The notes under the pieces are model-generated. The model was not told where the DNA came from, did no database searches, and saw only the letters and a program-made list of their open reading frames with translations. A stretch of 64,000 bases of DNA, from positions 92,005,867 to 92,069,866 of the forward strand of contig NC_084760.1 in the NCBI RefSeq assembly GCF_028858725.1, written 5' to 3'. Below are positions 41,301 through 52,743 of the stretch, one piece after another. The position numbers and the translations under genes are program-made. Each line of letters starts with the position of its first letter. Position 1 is the first letter of the stretch. This DNA is from Colius striatus. Lineage: Eukaryota; Chordata; Aves; Coliiformes; Coliidae.

Positions 41301-43588
41301 TTAAACCACACCAGAGGCATGCCTGTGCAGAGGCAGACTGCTCATGAGTAACAGACAGTATGCTGCCTTAAGCACTACCAATGATGAGGTCTGCTGCACT
41401 TTTGCAGCCTGCTATCCAAGAGTTTCTACATCAGCACCTGAACAGTTCTTACTTGGTTTTAGAAGCTTCAGTATCTTTTTTTGTAAGGAAACTAGTTTAG
41501 TTGATGGAAGCTGCGCAGCTTTTCAAGTCTTAGTTCTGGTACTTTTTAATTTTAAGAAGAAAAATCAAGCCTGCGATCAGTTAATTAAGACAAATGTTGG
41601 TCCTGAAGTATGATAAATGCTTCTTTTAAGTATTTTTATATCTGCAGAAGAACTGATAAGTGACATTGCCTTACCTCTGACGGACCCATGTATTCTCTAG
41701 AAAAGTCTTTCTCCAGTGACTCAATGTAGAAGGTCAGAAATTCTGCAGCCCTTTTCCACTGCTTCTGTAGCATGGCGTCCTGAATGTAACGTAAACACGC
41801 TTCCTTGCTCTTCCTGAAGTTTAATTTGTATTCATGGGAAGATGCTAAACAAGCAAATAAACAAAAAAAATCAACTAAGCCCACAAATTTCACAGCCCTT
41901 ATTCAGATAGCAAGGTGTCTACCATTTCAGTATCTCTATTATATGATCTCAGACATCACGGATAGCGATCTTGAGCTATGTAATTTTGAAGTTAAACACA
42001 CCTATTAGTCTGCAGGGAAGCAAGACTATGGCAAAAGCTGGAAATATAACAAAAACATCATAGTACATTTATAGCTATAATTTGAGGACCACTCACTTCT
42101 GTTACTGATCATCACCTAAGTTTGTGACCTCACTGTGCTGAAGATTTGCACACAAATATACAAACAGGCCAATCCAGCACCAAAGGCTAAGCAATTGTCA
42201 TTATATTGAAAAAAAGCAGAAAAGTAAAGAAATATTTCAAGTACAAGACTGGAAAGAGGCCACTTACTCATTTTATAGGGACAGTAGGTCAACTCCTCTT
42301 ACAGCACAAAGGCAAAACCTCGTATCCACATCTGTTTAAAGCTCACAGCTGTGAGACATGAGACTCACATCTATGCCATGTCTACTGTGTCCCTACAACA
42401 ATGCTCAAGCCATAAAAGCCTTCTACAAAGGACGGGCAGAGCTGACTAAACCACCTCCTACCTGGATATTGTAGGCAAACAACACAGGGTTTTTGCAATG
42501 CATTCTACAAAGCTACCTCTAATCAATCTACCTATAGGTCTAGTCTTCATGCCTCTTTCTAACATCAAAGGTTCCAAGTACTAAGAAAATAATACCCACA
42601 GTGAACTTTGCATAATTAAATACAAAGACCCCAGCAACTGTAGGTAAACTCTACCAGGTAAGTTAGAATTATAGAATGAGAGGGGTTGGAAGGGACCTCC
42701 AGAGATCATCTAGTCCAACCCCCATGCTCAAGCAGCTCCACTTACATCAGGTCACACAGAAACACATCCAGGCTGGTTTGGAAACCTCCTGAGAAGAGGA
42801 CTCCACAACCTCCCTGGGCAGCCTGTGCCAGGGCTCCCTCACCCTCATAGGAAATAAATTTTTCCTTCTATTTAAGTGGAACTTTTGTATTCCGGCTTGT
42901 GTTGGTTTCCCCTAGTCCTGTCACTGGGCACTACAGAAGAAAGCATCACCCCATCCTCTTGACATCCACCCTTTAGGTAGTTCTGAGATACCCTCTCAGT
43001 CTTCTCCAGGCTAAACAGCCTCGGCTCCTGTAGCCCTTCCTCATAAGATTTTCTACAACCCTGACCATCTTGGTAGCCCTCAGCTGAACTCCAAGTTGCT
43101 GAGAAGTCATCCAATATGTACAGAGTAGATGGAAAGTTATTTTGAAACAATTTCTTCCGAGGATTTGGGGTCACCGGCATCCTCAATGATTTTATTACCA
43201 GCCACCTCGTTAGCCCTTATTTGATTAGTAGCGGCCGCGCGCTTTCAAGGGCAGCGCTGGGGGAACCGGGAACCCCGATTGCCTCCTCGGCGGGCACCCG
43301 GCGGCGAGCGGCGAAGGGAGCGGCGAAGGGGCACGGTGGGGGCAGAGGGCGGCGTTTCTCCCTCAAGGCCGGAGGAAAGAAAAGAGGGACGGCGGAGCAT
43401 TGGGAAGCGCGGCAGCAGGGTGGGGACGAGCGGGAGCCGCCGACTGCTCCGCCCTTACCCGGTCGGTCGAGGTGCGGCGGCAAGAAAGGCAGGTGTAGGC
43501 ACGGCAGCAGGGCCTTCCTCGCCGGGGCCTCAAGGCTCTTCGCCGCCGCCGCCGCCGCCTCCTCCTCCTCCTCCAGGAAGCTGTCCAT
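32259..43588 (-). CDS. TAF1A: TAF1A, TBP-associated factor, RNA polymerase I subunit A (complete, 10 coding exons)
   Basis: TAF1A (TAFI48) is a subunit of SL1/TIF-IB, the TBP complex that recruits RNA polymerase I to rRNA gene promoters in the nucleolus. Ten exons were chained on the minus strand: 43588-43459, 41844-41675, 40373-40260, 39919-39721, 38998-38868, 38018-37860, 36714-36648, 35416-35296, 33708-33548 and 32395-32259. All introns have GT-AG ends and all phases agree, giving 1389 bases and 462 residues (human 450). Motifs in line with human TAF1A are EIIWRIGTEIL, LIQAYRGLLDYYSWS, IIKIPGVWD, NPNAHVYLY, RRLGLEV, QEWNSRKDWWP and CKYFKYV. No lesion was found. The ATG at 43588 has a strong Kozak context and lies in a CpG island, and no upstream in-frame ATG was seen. 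The N-terminal 40 residues are not conserved with mammals. Intron 8 carries a CR1 copy, as does intron 1. Confidence 0.95.
33548..33708 (-). CDS. TAF1A: TAF1A exon 9 (residues 364-417)
   Basis: Acceptor at 33710-33709 and donor GTAATA after 33548. It encodes DWIKQEWNSRKDWWPAFHFS, then RYLAKRNWQENESLSYEKA and LVAGILLGK, which parallels human QEEWNSRKNWWPGFHFSYF and FVAGLLLGKG. This is one of the best-conserved blocks of the protein. Confidence 0.95.
34180..34590 (+). mobile_element. CR1 LINE 3' end
   Basis: Plus-strand CR1: it passes through GGGCTGTTTAGTCTGGAGGAG and the segment with AGGACAAGGGGTAATGGG, and ends GGTCCCTTCCAACCCCTACC then ATTCTATGATTCT. About 410 bases, truncated at the 5' side. 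It sits in TAF1A intron 8 in the antisense direction. Confidence 0.93.
35296..35416 (-). CDS. TAF1A: TAF1A exon 8 (residues 324-363), with A12 run
   Basis: Acceptor at 35418-35417 and donor GTAAGT after 35296. The exon opens with AG followed by twelve A residues, coding five lysines in a row with the split codon, then RRLGLEVIFAALDYAGW. Human has KSEKEEHRKLGLEV with exactly the same spacing, so the reading frame through the run is right as given. Confidence 0.9.
36648..36714 (-). CDS. TAF1A: TAF1A exon 7 (residues 302-323)
   Basis: 67 bases between acceptor 36716-36715 and donor GTAAGT. It encodes ILHDIAPSHELMIDFNTM and LQKS, matching human ILYQIVPSHKLMLEFHTLL. Confidence 0.92.
37860..38018 (-). 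CDS. TAF1A: TAF1A exon 6 (residues 249-301)
   Basis: Acceptor at 38020-38019; donor GTATAA after 37860, a weak but GT donor. It encodes LLEFYGDHNEARQVLNEYAY, then FPANPNAHVYLYQFLKRHGE, close to human [20 protein letters not shown] and FPSNPNAHIYLYNFLKR. Confidence 0.94.
38754..38798 (+). repeat. C-rich low-complexity tract
   Basis: Runs of six and seven C residues interrupted by A/G, then CA-rich and CCC-rich sequence. It sits inside TAF1A intron 5, so the transcript has the G-rich complement there. Confidence 0.7.
38868..38998 (-). CDS. TAF1A: TAF1A exon 5 (residues 205-248)
   Basis: Acceptor at 39000-38999; donor GTAAGA after 38868. It encodes QDGFEDLSVEQEMHSCFRKA, then MNLKEIIKIPGVWDLFVKCY and VD. 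The human counterpart holds ALIKIPGVWDPFVKSYVE. The first half is less conserved. Confidence 0.9.
39721..39919 (-). CDS. TAF1A: TAF1A exon 4 (residues 139-204)
   Basis: Acceptor at 39921-39920; donor GTAAGT after 39721. It reads VCLEHVFHLLCNGLIDEAYQ, NLSLAESWRFGEQT and LIQAYRGLLDYYSWSKQK. Human has NLSEAETWRHGENT and LIQAYKGLLQYYTWSEKK. Confidence 0.94.
40260..40373 (-). CDS. TAF1A: TAF1A exon 3 (residues 101-138)
   Basis: Acceptor at 40375-40374; donor GTGAGT after 40260. It encodes IIWRIGTEILCHHSHSSM, then REFNSFIEQMKTLGVKRYLK, matching human IIWKLGSEILFYHPKSNM in order and length. Confidence 0.93.
41084..41168 (+). repeat. A-rich simple repeat
   Basis: Loose AAAC/CAACA units with long A runs, in TAF1A intron 2. 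No element body adjoins it, so it is a simple repeat and not a recognisable poly(A) tail. Confidence 0.75.
41675..41844 (-). CDS. TAF1A: TAF1A exon 2 (residues 44-100)
   Basis: Acceptor at 41846-41845; donor GTAAGG after 41675. It encodes ACLRYIQDAMLQKQWKRAAE, then FLTFYIESLEKDFSREY and MGPSE. Human has ACLSFIQEALLKHQWQQAAE. Confidence 0.94.
42667..43105 (-). mobile_element. CR1 LINE 3' end
   Basis: Minus-strand CR1 of about 440 bases, running from the region of CTACCAAGATGGTCAGGGTT and CTGTTTAGCCTGGAGAAGAC to the end segment GGTCCCTTCCAACCCCTCTC. It lies in TAF1A intron 1, in the sense direction of the gene and about 350 bases from exon 1. Confidence 0.93.
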
Positions 43589-44050
43589 GGCGCCGCAGGC
43601 GGGCCGGCACGCCCGCACTAACTGTGCCTCCCCGTCCCGCTGCAGCAGGAGACAGCCGTCTTTGACCCTGAGGGGCGACCTCGGTGAGAGACCTTACGGG
43701 CCTCTGTCAGCTAACCAGCCAAGGTGTCTCCCGTAACCCGTCAGTCCGTAAAAGCAGCAGCCCAGCAAGGCGCGACAGAGCTCGGTTAAACAGAGAACAC
43801 GCCCTCACGCTGGCCAACAGACGAGCTTACAGCACGCACACACTCTGGTGAGGCTCACACGTCTTGAGAAACACAGCCTGATTTTGCCGCCATGATGAAA
43901 GGGGGAGTGAAGGGGAGAAGCCGAACTCGGCGCCGCGCATGCGCGTTGAGGGAGCCGGGCGGTGCCTACGGGGGCCCTTTTCCCCAGGCGCCTGCGCGGA
44001 GAAGGGACACGGGAGCAGTCGGCAGGACGGGCAGCTGGCATGGGCTGATA
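43210..44050. promoter_or_regulatory. TAF1A: CpG island / TAF1A promoter region
   Basis: Dense CG dinucleotides from about 43.21 to 43.70 kb cover TAF1A exon 1 and the start of intron 1, with a second patch at 43.90-44.05 kb. A GCCGCCAT at 43886-43893 (minus-strand ATGGCGGC, the core of a YY1 site) lies about 300 bases upstream of the ATG. The transcription start cannot be placed from sequence alone. There is no TATA box near the start codon. Confidence 0.7.
43459..43588 (-). CDS. TAF1A: TAF1A exon 1 (residues 1-43)
   Basis: ATG at 43588-43586 in GCGCCATGG context. It encodes MDSFLEEEEEAAAAAAKS, a triplet-repeat stretch of five Glu then six Ala, and ends in a Pro-rich segment at donor GTAAGG after 43459. 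The N-terminus has no clear match in mammals, so the call rests on the phase-1 junction to exon 2 and on the island. Confidence 0.82.
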
Positions 44051-47000
44051 TGGTCCTGTGGGTCTTAGAGGTGGAGGGAGACACTGCCTTTGCCCTTTCG
44101 TAATGGCTTCGGCTTTAAGAAAGGTGGTTTTCGCCCTCGGAGTTCAGCACCCTTTGGTTGGGAGCTCCGAGCAATAGGCTGGGCAGAAAGCGGCGCAGGC
44201 CTCGTGGGAGGCCCTGGCGCAAGCACGCATATGCCCAGGCCGGCGTATGCCGAGGCCGAGTGCCGTGAGCGACGAATCGAGCCAACATGCCATGGCAGTG
44301 CGGCAAGCTGCCTTGGAGCTGGCGCCTCAGCACCTGCAGCTACTGTAGGCGAGGCGTGCTGGTTTCCCCCTGCCTGGGGATGTGGGGATAGGAGAAAAGA
44401 GCAGGTGGGATCAGGAAGAGGATGGGAGGCTCGCTGATGTGTTCAGTAGTGCGGCGGGATATGTTTAATTGCTAAATGTAGCACAATCAGCGTTACTGTG
44501 ACTAATGGTACTCTAAAAATGATAGTTAACTTGATCCAGTTGTCACTCTTTCTGTTAGCTCTATGGTGACTTTTCTGATAGTTTGTCATTTGGAACATTG
44601 TGTTCTACAGCAAAATATATCTTCAGAATCAAATTCTTGTGCACTGTAGAGCAGTAATGTTGCTTGTGCTTTCACAGAGTTCCTGGGTTCCAGTTCTGTC
44701 TGCCTCAGCCACGCAACCTGGATTGTACAAATTTGTGTTGGAATTGGTTTATTTAAGTTGCTTTTGGCAACCGACTTTGCCATGGAGCGTTTTAATATGT
44801 GTAAAGTCCAGTTTTCCAAGTAAGAATTTACAGATGTTGTTTGTTTGGGTTTTTTTTTTTTTTCAGAATGGCTCTGCCACGTGAGGATGAGTAAATAATA
44901 AACTGGCTCAGATGGAAGGTTCATGTAACTCAGTGTCGTGGTTCAACTCTGATCAGTAACAAGTGTCAATGGAATAGTACAAGGCAGCACAGTTGTTTGT
45001 GATTTCTAAACATTTAACCTCAGTATATAACATATAATACATCTATGTGGGGGGTAACAGATACCTCTTTTTTTTTTAGTCCTCTGTTTTTCCAGTATAT
45101 GATTAGCATTTCAGCTCATAAATATCCTATGTTACTAATAGTTAACTTACATGACAATTTGATGATAAACTCTTATATAGCACCGATTCTTTAACAGTAT
45201 CTGTCCTTTATATGACACCTCATATGAATGTCTCACTGATTGCTAGCATTTCTCAAGCTTGTTGTCACTTCCTAAAACATTTCTGATCTTTTGTTAGGTC
45301 AGGACCCAAATCTCACTATCCAGTTTACCCCACTTTATTTCTTAAAGTTCTCACATCTGCTTAGAAGCAATGTTTGCACTTGTTACTTTTATCTTCCATT
45401 GTCAAACATGAGAGTCTTTGCAGATTCTTATGCAAACTTAGCTAATTGATCTTGTTTAATGGATATTACTTTAGATGGGAGAACTGCTTTGTAACTGTAG
45501 ACACACAAAATTGTGTAGATTCTTCATGTACTATAGGACTACTCTGATAGTTGAACACATCTGTTTCCAAGACCGGGGCTGAAGATGAAGGAAATAATGA
45601 ACTAAGAGAAGGACTTTTATGTCTCATGTTAGAGGAACCTGGGTATATAATAAGTGAGTACATTATTGCTATAAAATACGTGAAATTGTAGAGAATGCTG
45701 GGTGGTTGCAGTGGCAAACTTGTCTATATGTATTGACTGCGAGCTACTTACTATTGCACAATAAAGGCAATGACTTATACAAGAAGTATGTAATCTTGTT
45801 TCTCTCCACATCTCCCTTTCTTGCCCTTGTCTTTATGACCCTGACACCATTACCTTTCATCTTCGTCTTTTAATAAAGATAAGCTTGATAAATTCATACT
45901 GATGGGTAATTAGCAAACACATTCATCTTCACAAGCAACTGGACCTAAAAAGCCAAGCTTTGGGTATTAAGCCACAAGAAATGTTGATGTCAAGGGCAAA
46001 ATGCCTTGTCTCTCATTTGTACAGTCATTGTAAAATGTCGCTTGAATGTTTTCCACATTTTAAGTTGTGATAAAATTCACCTCTTGAGTTTTATGAATTA
46101 GGCTTTCTTAGAGCTTTTTATCAGCTAATATCAGCAATGGCAGATAGGTATCCCCTGGTTTTACAGGATGTGAAATACAAACAGCAACAAAATTGCAGGG
46201 GCGGCTGTCACCAATGCTCCATGTTACAGCTGTGATAACTGTGCTGGGCTTGGAGAGCATGTGTGTGGGCTCCGGGTGAATGAGTATTCGCATTCCTGTG
46301 GCCTCCAAACGTTTCCTTAACCTTAGAATGGACATGGCTGTAAGATATGGCAAGATGATCAAGGTATGTTGGGCAGAGTCACCAAGCTGTTCATTGCAGC
46401 ACTAAGGAAGACAGATACCCGTTTCTACCCTGATGCTTTTTCATAATGTGCTTAAAATATATATTAATGTTCTAGATGGGGGCTGAAAATGAAACACTTA
46501 CGTAAATTTCAGAGATTACGTAGCAGTAACTAAGCTTGGATCTTGGGCCCTGCACAAGGTGCCTGTGGAAATGAGAGAGTATGTGGAGCAAAAATCTATA
46601 ATCGTGAAGAAGTGGTAAGACCAGCGGTGCCAGTAACACAATTAACAGTGGCAATTGCTAACTCTTGCGATGTGTCGTTTTAAAGAGCTCTTAAGAAAAA
46701 CTCCCTCAGCTGTCCAGAATTGTCCTTTGACATATACAGAAAAGCAGAATCCTTCACCTTGACTATCAGTGCCTATTCATTTTGGGAGCAGATTCAGAAT
46801 TTTCCCTTTAAAAGTGGGGAAAAAATATTTGGGCATTTTGTAAACCACCAAGATGACTATACATTCCTACTTGGCTGCACCTTTTATTCTCTGCAGTCAG
46901 GGGGTGTGCTGAACAAATAACACTGGTCGGAAAAGGAGGGAGAAGTTTGGCTTAGTTTTCTCCTCCAACACGACCGTTGGGACTTATGCTGTTATTCTGC

Positions 47001-47470
47001 CATTTTAGATCTTATAAGCAATACAAATGTGATGGGTGTGAGGATTCAACTAGGGCATCTTTTTGGTTTCCAAAGATCCATAGCTTCACCTTCCACTTGC
47101 TGCCAACTATGAAAGGGCCCGAATAGTCCCCTTGGGAGAGCCTGCACCTTCGGTACTTTGGTGTGCAGCCCTTCATTTGCCTGCACTTTCCTCAGCGGAA
47201 CTTCGGGTGAGTGAGTTCCTACGCCCGTGTTACCGCAGGTTTAACCTCAAACTCTCGGGAGGTTCCCCTGTGCTTGCTCGGTGACCATTGCTCTTCGCGA
47301 CCGGCGCCAGGAACTTCTCGGCGTGGCAGGAGGGAGAGCAGCGAGAGGGATGTTGCGTTCTTGGGGAAGGGGAAGACGATTGTATCTTTTCTGCACCGTG
47401 GTCAGACCAGGGGGCTATTCTTCACAGAAAACCGCCATCAATAAGCTCAAATAGATAGGACCTTCTCTCT
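44051..47470. other. Intergenic DNA between TAF1A and MIA3
   Basis: The two genes are divergent, with about 4.1 kb between their start codons. No further coding exon or RNA was recognised. A short LTR-end stub may lie at 44934. The rest is AT-rich until the MIA3 CpG island begins near 47.2-47.5 kb. Confidence 0.55.
44934..44975 (-). mobile_element. Possible LTR-end stub (avian class II type)
   Basis: TGTCGTGGTTCAACTCTGAT resembles the complement of the LTR end seen at 7824 (TGTCATGGTTCAACCCTAGC). Only about 40 bases can be compared, so this may be a very truncated fossil or chance. Confidence 0.3.
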
Positions 47471-47479
47471 TACTCCTCC

Positions 47480-47960
47480 AGGGCGTAGAGAGCCGCTCCG
47501 TTAGGAAGGTAGCCTGACGGCCCTCTCACGGGACCCGTCTCCGCGGGGCGGATCGGGATAAGGCCAGGAGGGAGGGTCCGGGCGCTGCCCTCCTCTCGCC
47601 GCCGCGGCGGCGGGGCCGGGCCGGGCTGGGCCGGGCCGGCACCTCCCCCGCCACATCGCCCTCCCGCCGGCGTTGCTGACGTGTCTGCTCCCTCCCCGCC
47701 GCCGGTGCCCGCCAACATGGCCGCAGCCCCGCCGCCGGACCCCCGGCTGCTGCTCGCCTTGCTGCTGCTCCTGCCCCCGCCGCCCTCCTCTCTTCTCCGC
47801 GCCGCCGCCGCCGCCGGGCCCGACCTGGGCCGCCGCTTCGCCGAGCGCAAGCGCTGCGCCGATCCCGAGTGCAGCAGTGAGTGGGGGCGGCGGGGACGGG
47901 GCTGGCGGGGAACGCCGGTGGGACGCGAGAGGGCCCTGCCAGGTTCTCGGCGCTCGGCAC
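47480..47960 (+). promoter_or_regulatory. MIA3: CpG island / MIA3 long-isoform promoter
   Basis: Very CG-dense sequence around the MIA3 start codon, with no TATA box. GCTGACGTGT at 47675-47684 (core TGACGTG) is a bZIP site of the CRE/ATF6/XBP1/CREB3 type, 32 bases before the ATG. The same ten bases recur before the short-isoform start at 61064. The CREB3 family and the unfolded-protein response are known to raise secretory-pathway genes, so such control is plausible here. Confidence 0.7.
47717..47876 (+). CDS. MIA3: MIA3 exon 1 (residues 1-53, signal peptide)
   Basis: ATG in AACATGG context followed by [10 protein letters not shown] and the hydrophobic core LLLALLLLL, a good signal peptide with cleavage likely near residue 33. 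It ends [13 protein letters not shown] at donor GTGAGT; human has [13 protein letters not shown] too, which fixes the identity. Confidence 0.95.
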
Positions 47961-50900
47961 GGCCGGGAGGCCGCTCCGCGACCCCGAGAAGTTCTTGCAG
48001 GAAGAGATGCGAGCGTCGCATGCCTCACGGGGGCATTTTCCAAAGTGCCCCTGGCTCTGGCACGCAAATTGAGGAGAATCGGGAAAAGGGAAAGGCGGCG
48101 CCGACACGCGGCATGCCTCTCCATTTCACCAAGTTTTCGGATCCCCACAGTTCCTTGGTTTATTATTTTTTTAATTCCCTCCCCTTGCCATCAGCCCCTT
48201 TTCTGGGTGTTTTCTATGCGCTGGATAATTTCAGGGCCGATTTGCAGGGACACAGATGTCATCTTCCAGCCCATCTAATTTAGCATTAATAATTAGCTTC
48301 ATAAAACGCTTCTGAAATGTAATTCTCGAGTGTTTTTCCCTTTTTCCCTTATTTTTTTTTCTTCTCCTTTTAAATAATCTCGTATTTTGATTAAACTGTA
48401 AGATCAGTCCTCTCTTGACCCAATCGGGAAAACAGGAAAATGGTGCATGCGGGGAAGGTCTCGTTTCCTGCTAGTTAGCAAAGACTCTTTTCATGAAACT
48501 GTTTCGTTGGTATTATTTTTAAAGTAATACTCTTTTTGTTTTGCTTTCTTTGCACAGTGTTAATGTGCCGAGGGAAGGCAATGCAGGACTTTAAAGGTCC
48601 AGATTGTCGTTTTGTAAATTTTAAGAAGGGAGAAGCCGTGTACGTATATTACAAGCTAATAGGAGAATCAACTGAGCTTTGGGCTGGAAGTGTAAGTACT
48701 GTAAAGCTTTTGTTCTGCATCCTCTTCTTGATGCTTTCTGTTGGTGTTCTTTTCTCCTTCCTTTTGTGTCATAGGATAATACTTACGGTTTTGAACATTG
48801 CCAAATAACATGAAGAGTGCCATTTTGTGGAGACCAGTGTGAAATGGGATGCGGTTTGATCAAACCTAAGGTGTTATTAAGTGCTGTGAAAAGTGGGGAA
48901 TGCTAATGTGTGCTAAAAACTGTTAGAAGTCTGGTTTTGTGTGGAAAACCTCCCATTGCAGCACTGTAAGTGATGGCTCATGTGCTTGCCTGGAAGCTGG
49001 GCCTCCCTTCCCATCTAGGGAGGCTTAAGCCGGCACTTCTGTTTACCCGTGACACGGTCTCACTCTGCACTCTCTAATCCTGTTGAAAATTGTTCCATGT
49101 ACGTGTTTTAATCGTGTTTCTCTTCCTAATGTTCATCTGCTGTCTTCCACTTTTTATCTAAGCTGCATGCAGAGTTGGAGGGGAAAAAAGTAGCAAAGCT
49201 TAAAAGAATTAGGGTAGAATTGGTTTTTTTAAAGGGTCTGTCTCAGCTTTCGTAACGTGTTGTAGCAGCTGGCAGAGTAGTGGCCTTGCCTGAGTTGTTG
49301 TCTTTGGGCAATAAAGGAAGGGTTAACGAGAAAGGAGGGTACTCATACTTGCAGTTAATTTATAAGAAACTCCTCTTGGCTTTGGTGATAAACACCTTAT
49401 TTGACTGACAGAGGCAGTGCTGAGATACCCCAGAGGAGGAGCACTTTTTGTAGACTTCCCTAAGCAGTCTGGAGTTTGTATAGACCTTGTCCTTGTTGCC
49501 CCCTTCCTGTGCTTTTCCCCTACGTATCTTTTTGTGTCTGAATCGATTACTCCATCATCTGTTCTTACTCTGGTCTTCTACAAGGGATAGATGATTTTCC
49601 TGAGACAGTGGTCTAAGCTGCTTGAAGCCACACCTGAGTGTTGACTGTGGGACTAGTGGTTTAGCAAAAAGCAGGGTGTATCACTTTCTCTAACCTGTTC
49701 AGGCTGGGTGTGGACAGCCAGCGTCTCAGCAGGAGCTGAATCCAATTAGAATGATACAGAGGACAGCATAAAACTGCAGCATGTGGTTAAAGAAGAGTTT
49801 ATAATTGTATCATTCTGGTAATTCCCTTCTGACATGTACTGTACCATAAATAATCTGGTTAATTAGCTGGTACAGGTTTCCAGGGCTGCGAGTTCTTAAA
49901 ACGCAGAGTAGCAGCATGGGGCCAATTTTGCATCTTCTGACATGGTGTAATGCAGGATGCAAGATCAGACAGCAGGTTTAAGGTAATTGCCCAGTTGGTA
50001 TGGTTTAACTATTCGCTGATAGGGAGCTCATGCAACAGTTAGGTGTGTCTCCAATTTGAAAGGATGTTTGCTTTGAGTTTAACAAGTAAAAGCTGAAGCA
50101 TGCAGATCTAAAAGAATCGCAAAGCTCCAGTTTATTTGTGGTGAGTTTTTAATTGTATGACACTATTTTCAATGTTCCTTTCAGGGCAGCGGTGACAGAC
50201 TAATTCTTTTCAGTCGGTGGCTATGATATTTATTTCTCTTTTCCCCAATTTGATTGACTGCTGCCGCATTCATCAGAATGCTGCAACAGCCGGTGTGCGA
50301 ACGCGGTGGCAAGGTCAGAGGTGCCAACTTTTGCATGTTGAGTAGGGCACTGGCGTGTCTGACCCTCTGACCCCGACTTGCAGGTGATGCTGGGATGTCT
50401 CGCGTGATGTGACTTACCACGCCGGATTTGGGCAACTTGATTTATGCAGACCAGCCGCGCCTGCTGTGTGCAGTCTTGGAGCTAGAGGGAGGCTATTGCT
50501 TGTTAATGGAAAACAGGCTACGTAGTGAGGGGTCTCCGAGCAAATGGACTCCAATGGAAGGCATCTTACTTTCCACTGCAGCCCTTTTGGGATCTCATGA
50601 GCATGTGACTTTATGTGTGCTCGTATGTATCGTTTGATCCCACGCATCTTCCCTACTGCCTTTTTCCATTCCTCAAAGATTTTGAGGAAAGTATTTATTA
50701 GGGTATGATGGAAATGATGAAACCAAGGAGTAGCTGGTATTCTGATCTTCACATAGAAGTAGAGGTTAGGGGAATGTGTGTATGAAAAGCTTTAACTACA
50801 GCAGCCTGGGGCTTATTTCAAACAAATTGTAAATACAGGCTCTAACCCTGACATTGATTTTGAGGAGCAATATGATAGTATTTCTGACCTGAAGGGAGAT

Positions 50901-52702
50901 GATCTGATAAGAAAGGAGCCTTTCACCAAGGCTGAAAAATGTAGCTGTTGGGTCTGAGATTTGTTTGTCTTTGTTTTTCTAATTCACTCCACCCTTCTCA
51001 AGCCATTGTTGATTTTCTTTTTAAATTTATTTTTCATTGTGCTGACAAACATGGCTGTGTTTTAACAAGACAGATTCTTTATTTTATAAGCTCAAACTTA
51101 TATGCTTTATTGCTTGCAGAGCCCCCATTGAGCCCAGTAAGTATTTTGCATGTGAAAAACTTCTGGAACCCAGCTATAATATATATTCTGTACGTTATAT
51201 GGCATGCACTTTTTAGCAGAGCTATCTAAACCTCAATTTAAAAAAGCAAGGCCCAAATGCTTTGACACTATTCTATGACCATGATTTGATAGTGATTTTA
51301 TGTTATGAATCTCACAAAGACATTGATTCAAGGAAAACAGCTGATTTTTTTTTTTCCCAAAGCTGAAAGGTAGGGCACATCTGGTACTTTCATTGTACAG
51401 TGCCCCGTGTCTTGCTCAAAACTCTTTTAATATCCACCTCACATTGTCTGCTCCATCAAGTTGTCTTCTTTAGACTTTCCTCCTATGCATGTTTCCTGAA
51501 CTCTGCCCTCATCTTTAGAAAGGTCCAGAACTCCAAAACTACTCCCGATAATTCCAAGTAAAAACTGCTGCTTTTTAACAAAACGTTTCAGCAAAGACTT
51601 TAAATTCTTGCCACAGAATGTTATTTTATCTTAAGGCAAAAGGCTGAACTCTTTATTCCTTTGATTCAAGGTTGAGGAAACTATTTCTGTCCTTGCATTA
51701 CAAGAAGTGGACTTGGCTGCAGATTGTAGCTTTTTTTTCTGTTGTGATGTTTTTGTTTTCAGGTATTTATACACCTGGTAATAAAAAGGAAGGCAAGAGG
51801 GGTAAAGTAAGACAGGAAGACAGAGTGTGTTTGGAGGACCCTATTGTTTCTGTGTTGTCTTAACAGTGCAAACATCTGTCAAGAAGGACAGGCCAATGTT
51901 CTGCAGCTTTAGGTACCTGTGATGCCTGTGCTTTAGGCATGTGGGCTTTAAGATGACAACAGTTAAACATCTTCTTTGCCAATTTTCTCTTTTCTGTTGC
52001 TGAAGAAGGTGGCGTGAGGGTCTGGCTTCTTGGTCAGTGGTGGTTGGTGGATCTGATGCAGCTGGTGGGGACAGATGCTGTGCACACTGCTACGTGTTCT
52101 GTCTGCCCACAGCATTTTAGCTGGGAAGGGAGTTGAAATGAAGGATGCATTTCTTTCCTCCCTTATTTACTTGGCATTCATAATGCTTTTCCTCTATTGT
52201 GTCTGTAGAGAGTGAAGACTGTTTCCTTTATTTGCACAATGAGGCATTTTTTTCCCTTACAAGAGAGGACTTGTAGGGAGAGGAGCAGATGAAATTTTGG
52301 GCATGCAGATCCCATATGGCTCATAAACCACACAAGTGGCAAACTGGGTCACTGCAGAGGACTTGAATGGTCATCAGCTTGGATTTCATTAAATGACTTT
52401 CGAATTGTGTTGCCTAATTATAACTGTAGTCACCAAGATTAATCCATAAGGAGGCTACTTTGAAGCTTTGCCTTTTGTTTTCAGAAAGATCATTTCATAC
52501 TAGAGTAGAAGTCTGTAGAGAGAAACAAACCAATTTAGAATAAAACTTTAATATACTGCACAAGGGTAAGCTTTTGATTTGACAGTTCTTTTTGAATTTC
52601 CTGTTCCCAGTAATTTTCAATAGCAAACCTGCATACATTATCTCTTTTCCAGAAAAGGGTCTCTACGTGTTTACAAAGAGGTAATAGTTTAGGGGTTTTG
52701 TG

Positions 52703-52743
<41 letters not shown>

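Noticed and set aside
43221-43736. 171-codon plus-strand frame over TAF1A exon 1
   Set aside because: It is antisense to the TAF1A exon in a CpG island, with a low-complexity translation.
47470-48283. Several 180-215-codon frames on both strands around MIA3 exon 1
   Set aside because: They are shadows of the GC-rich CpG island. Only the frame starting at 47717 matches MIA3, and it is spliced at 47876.
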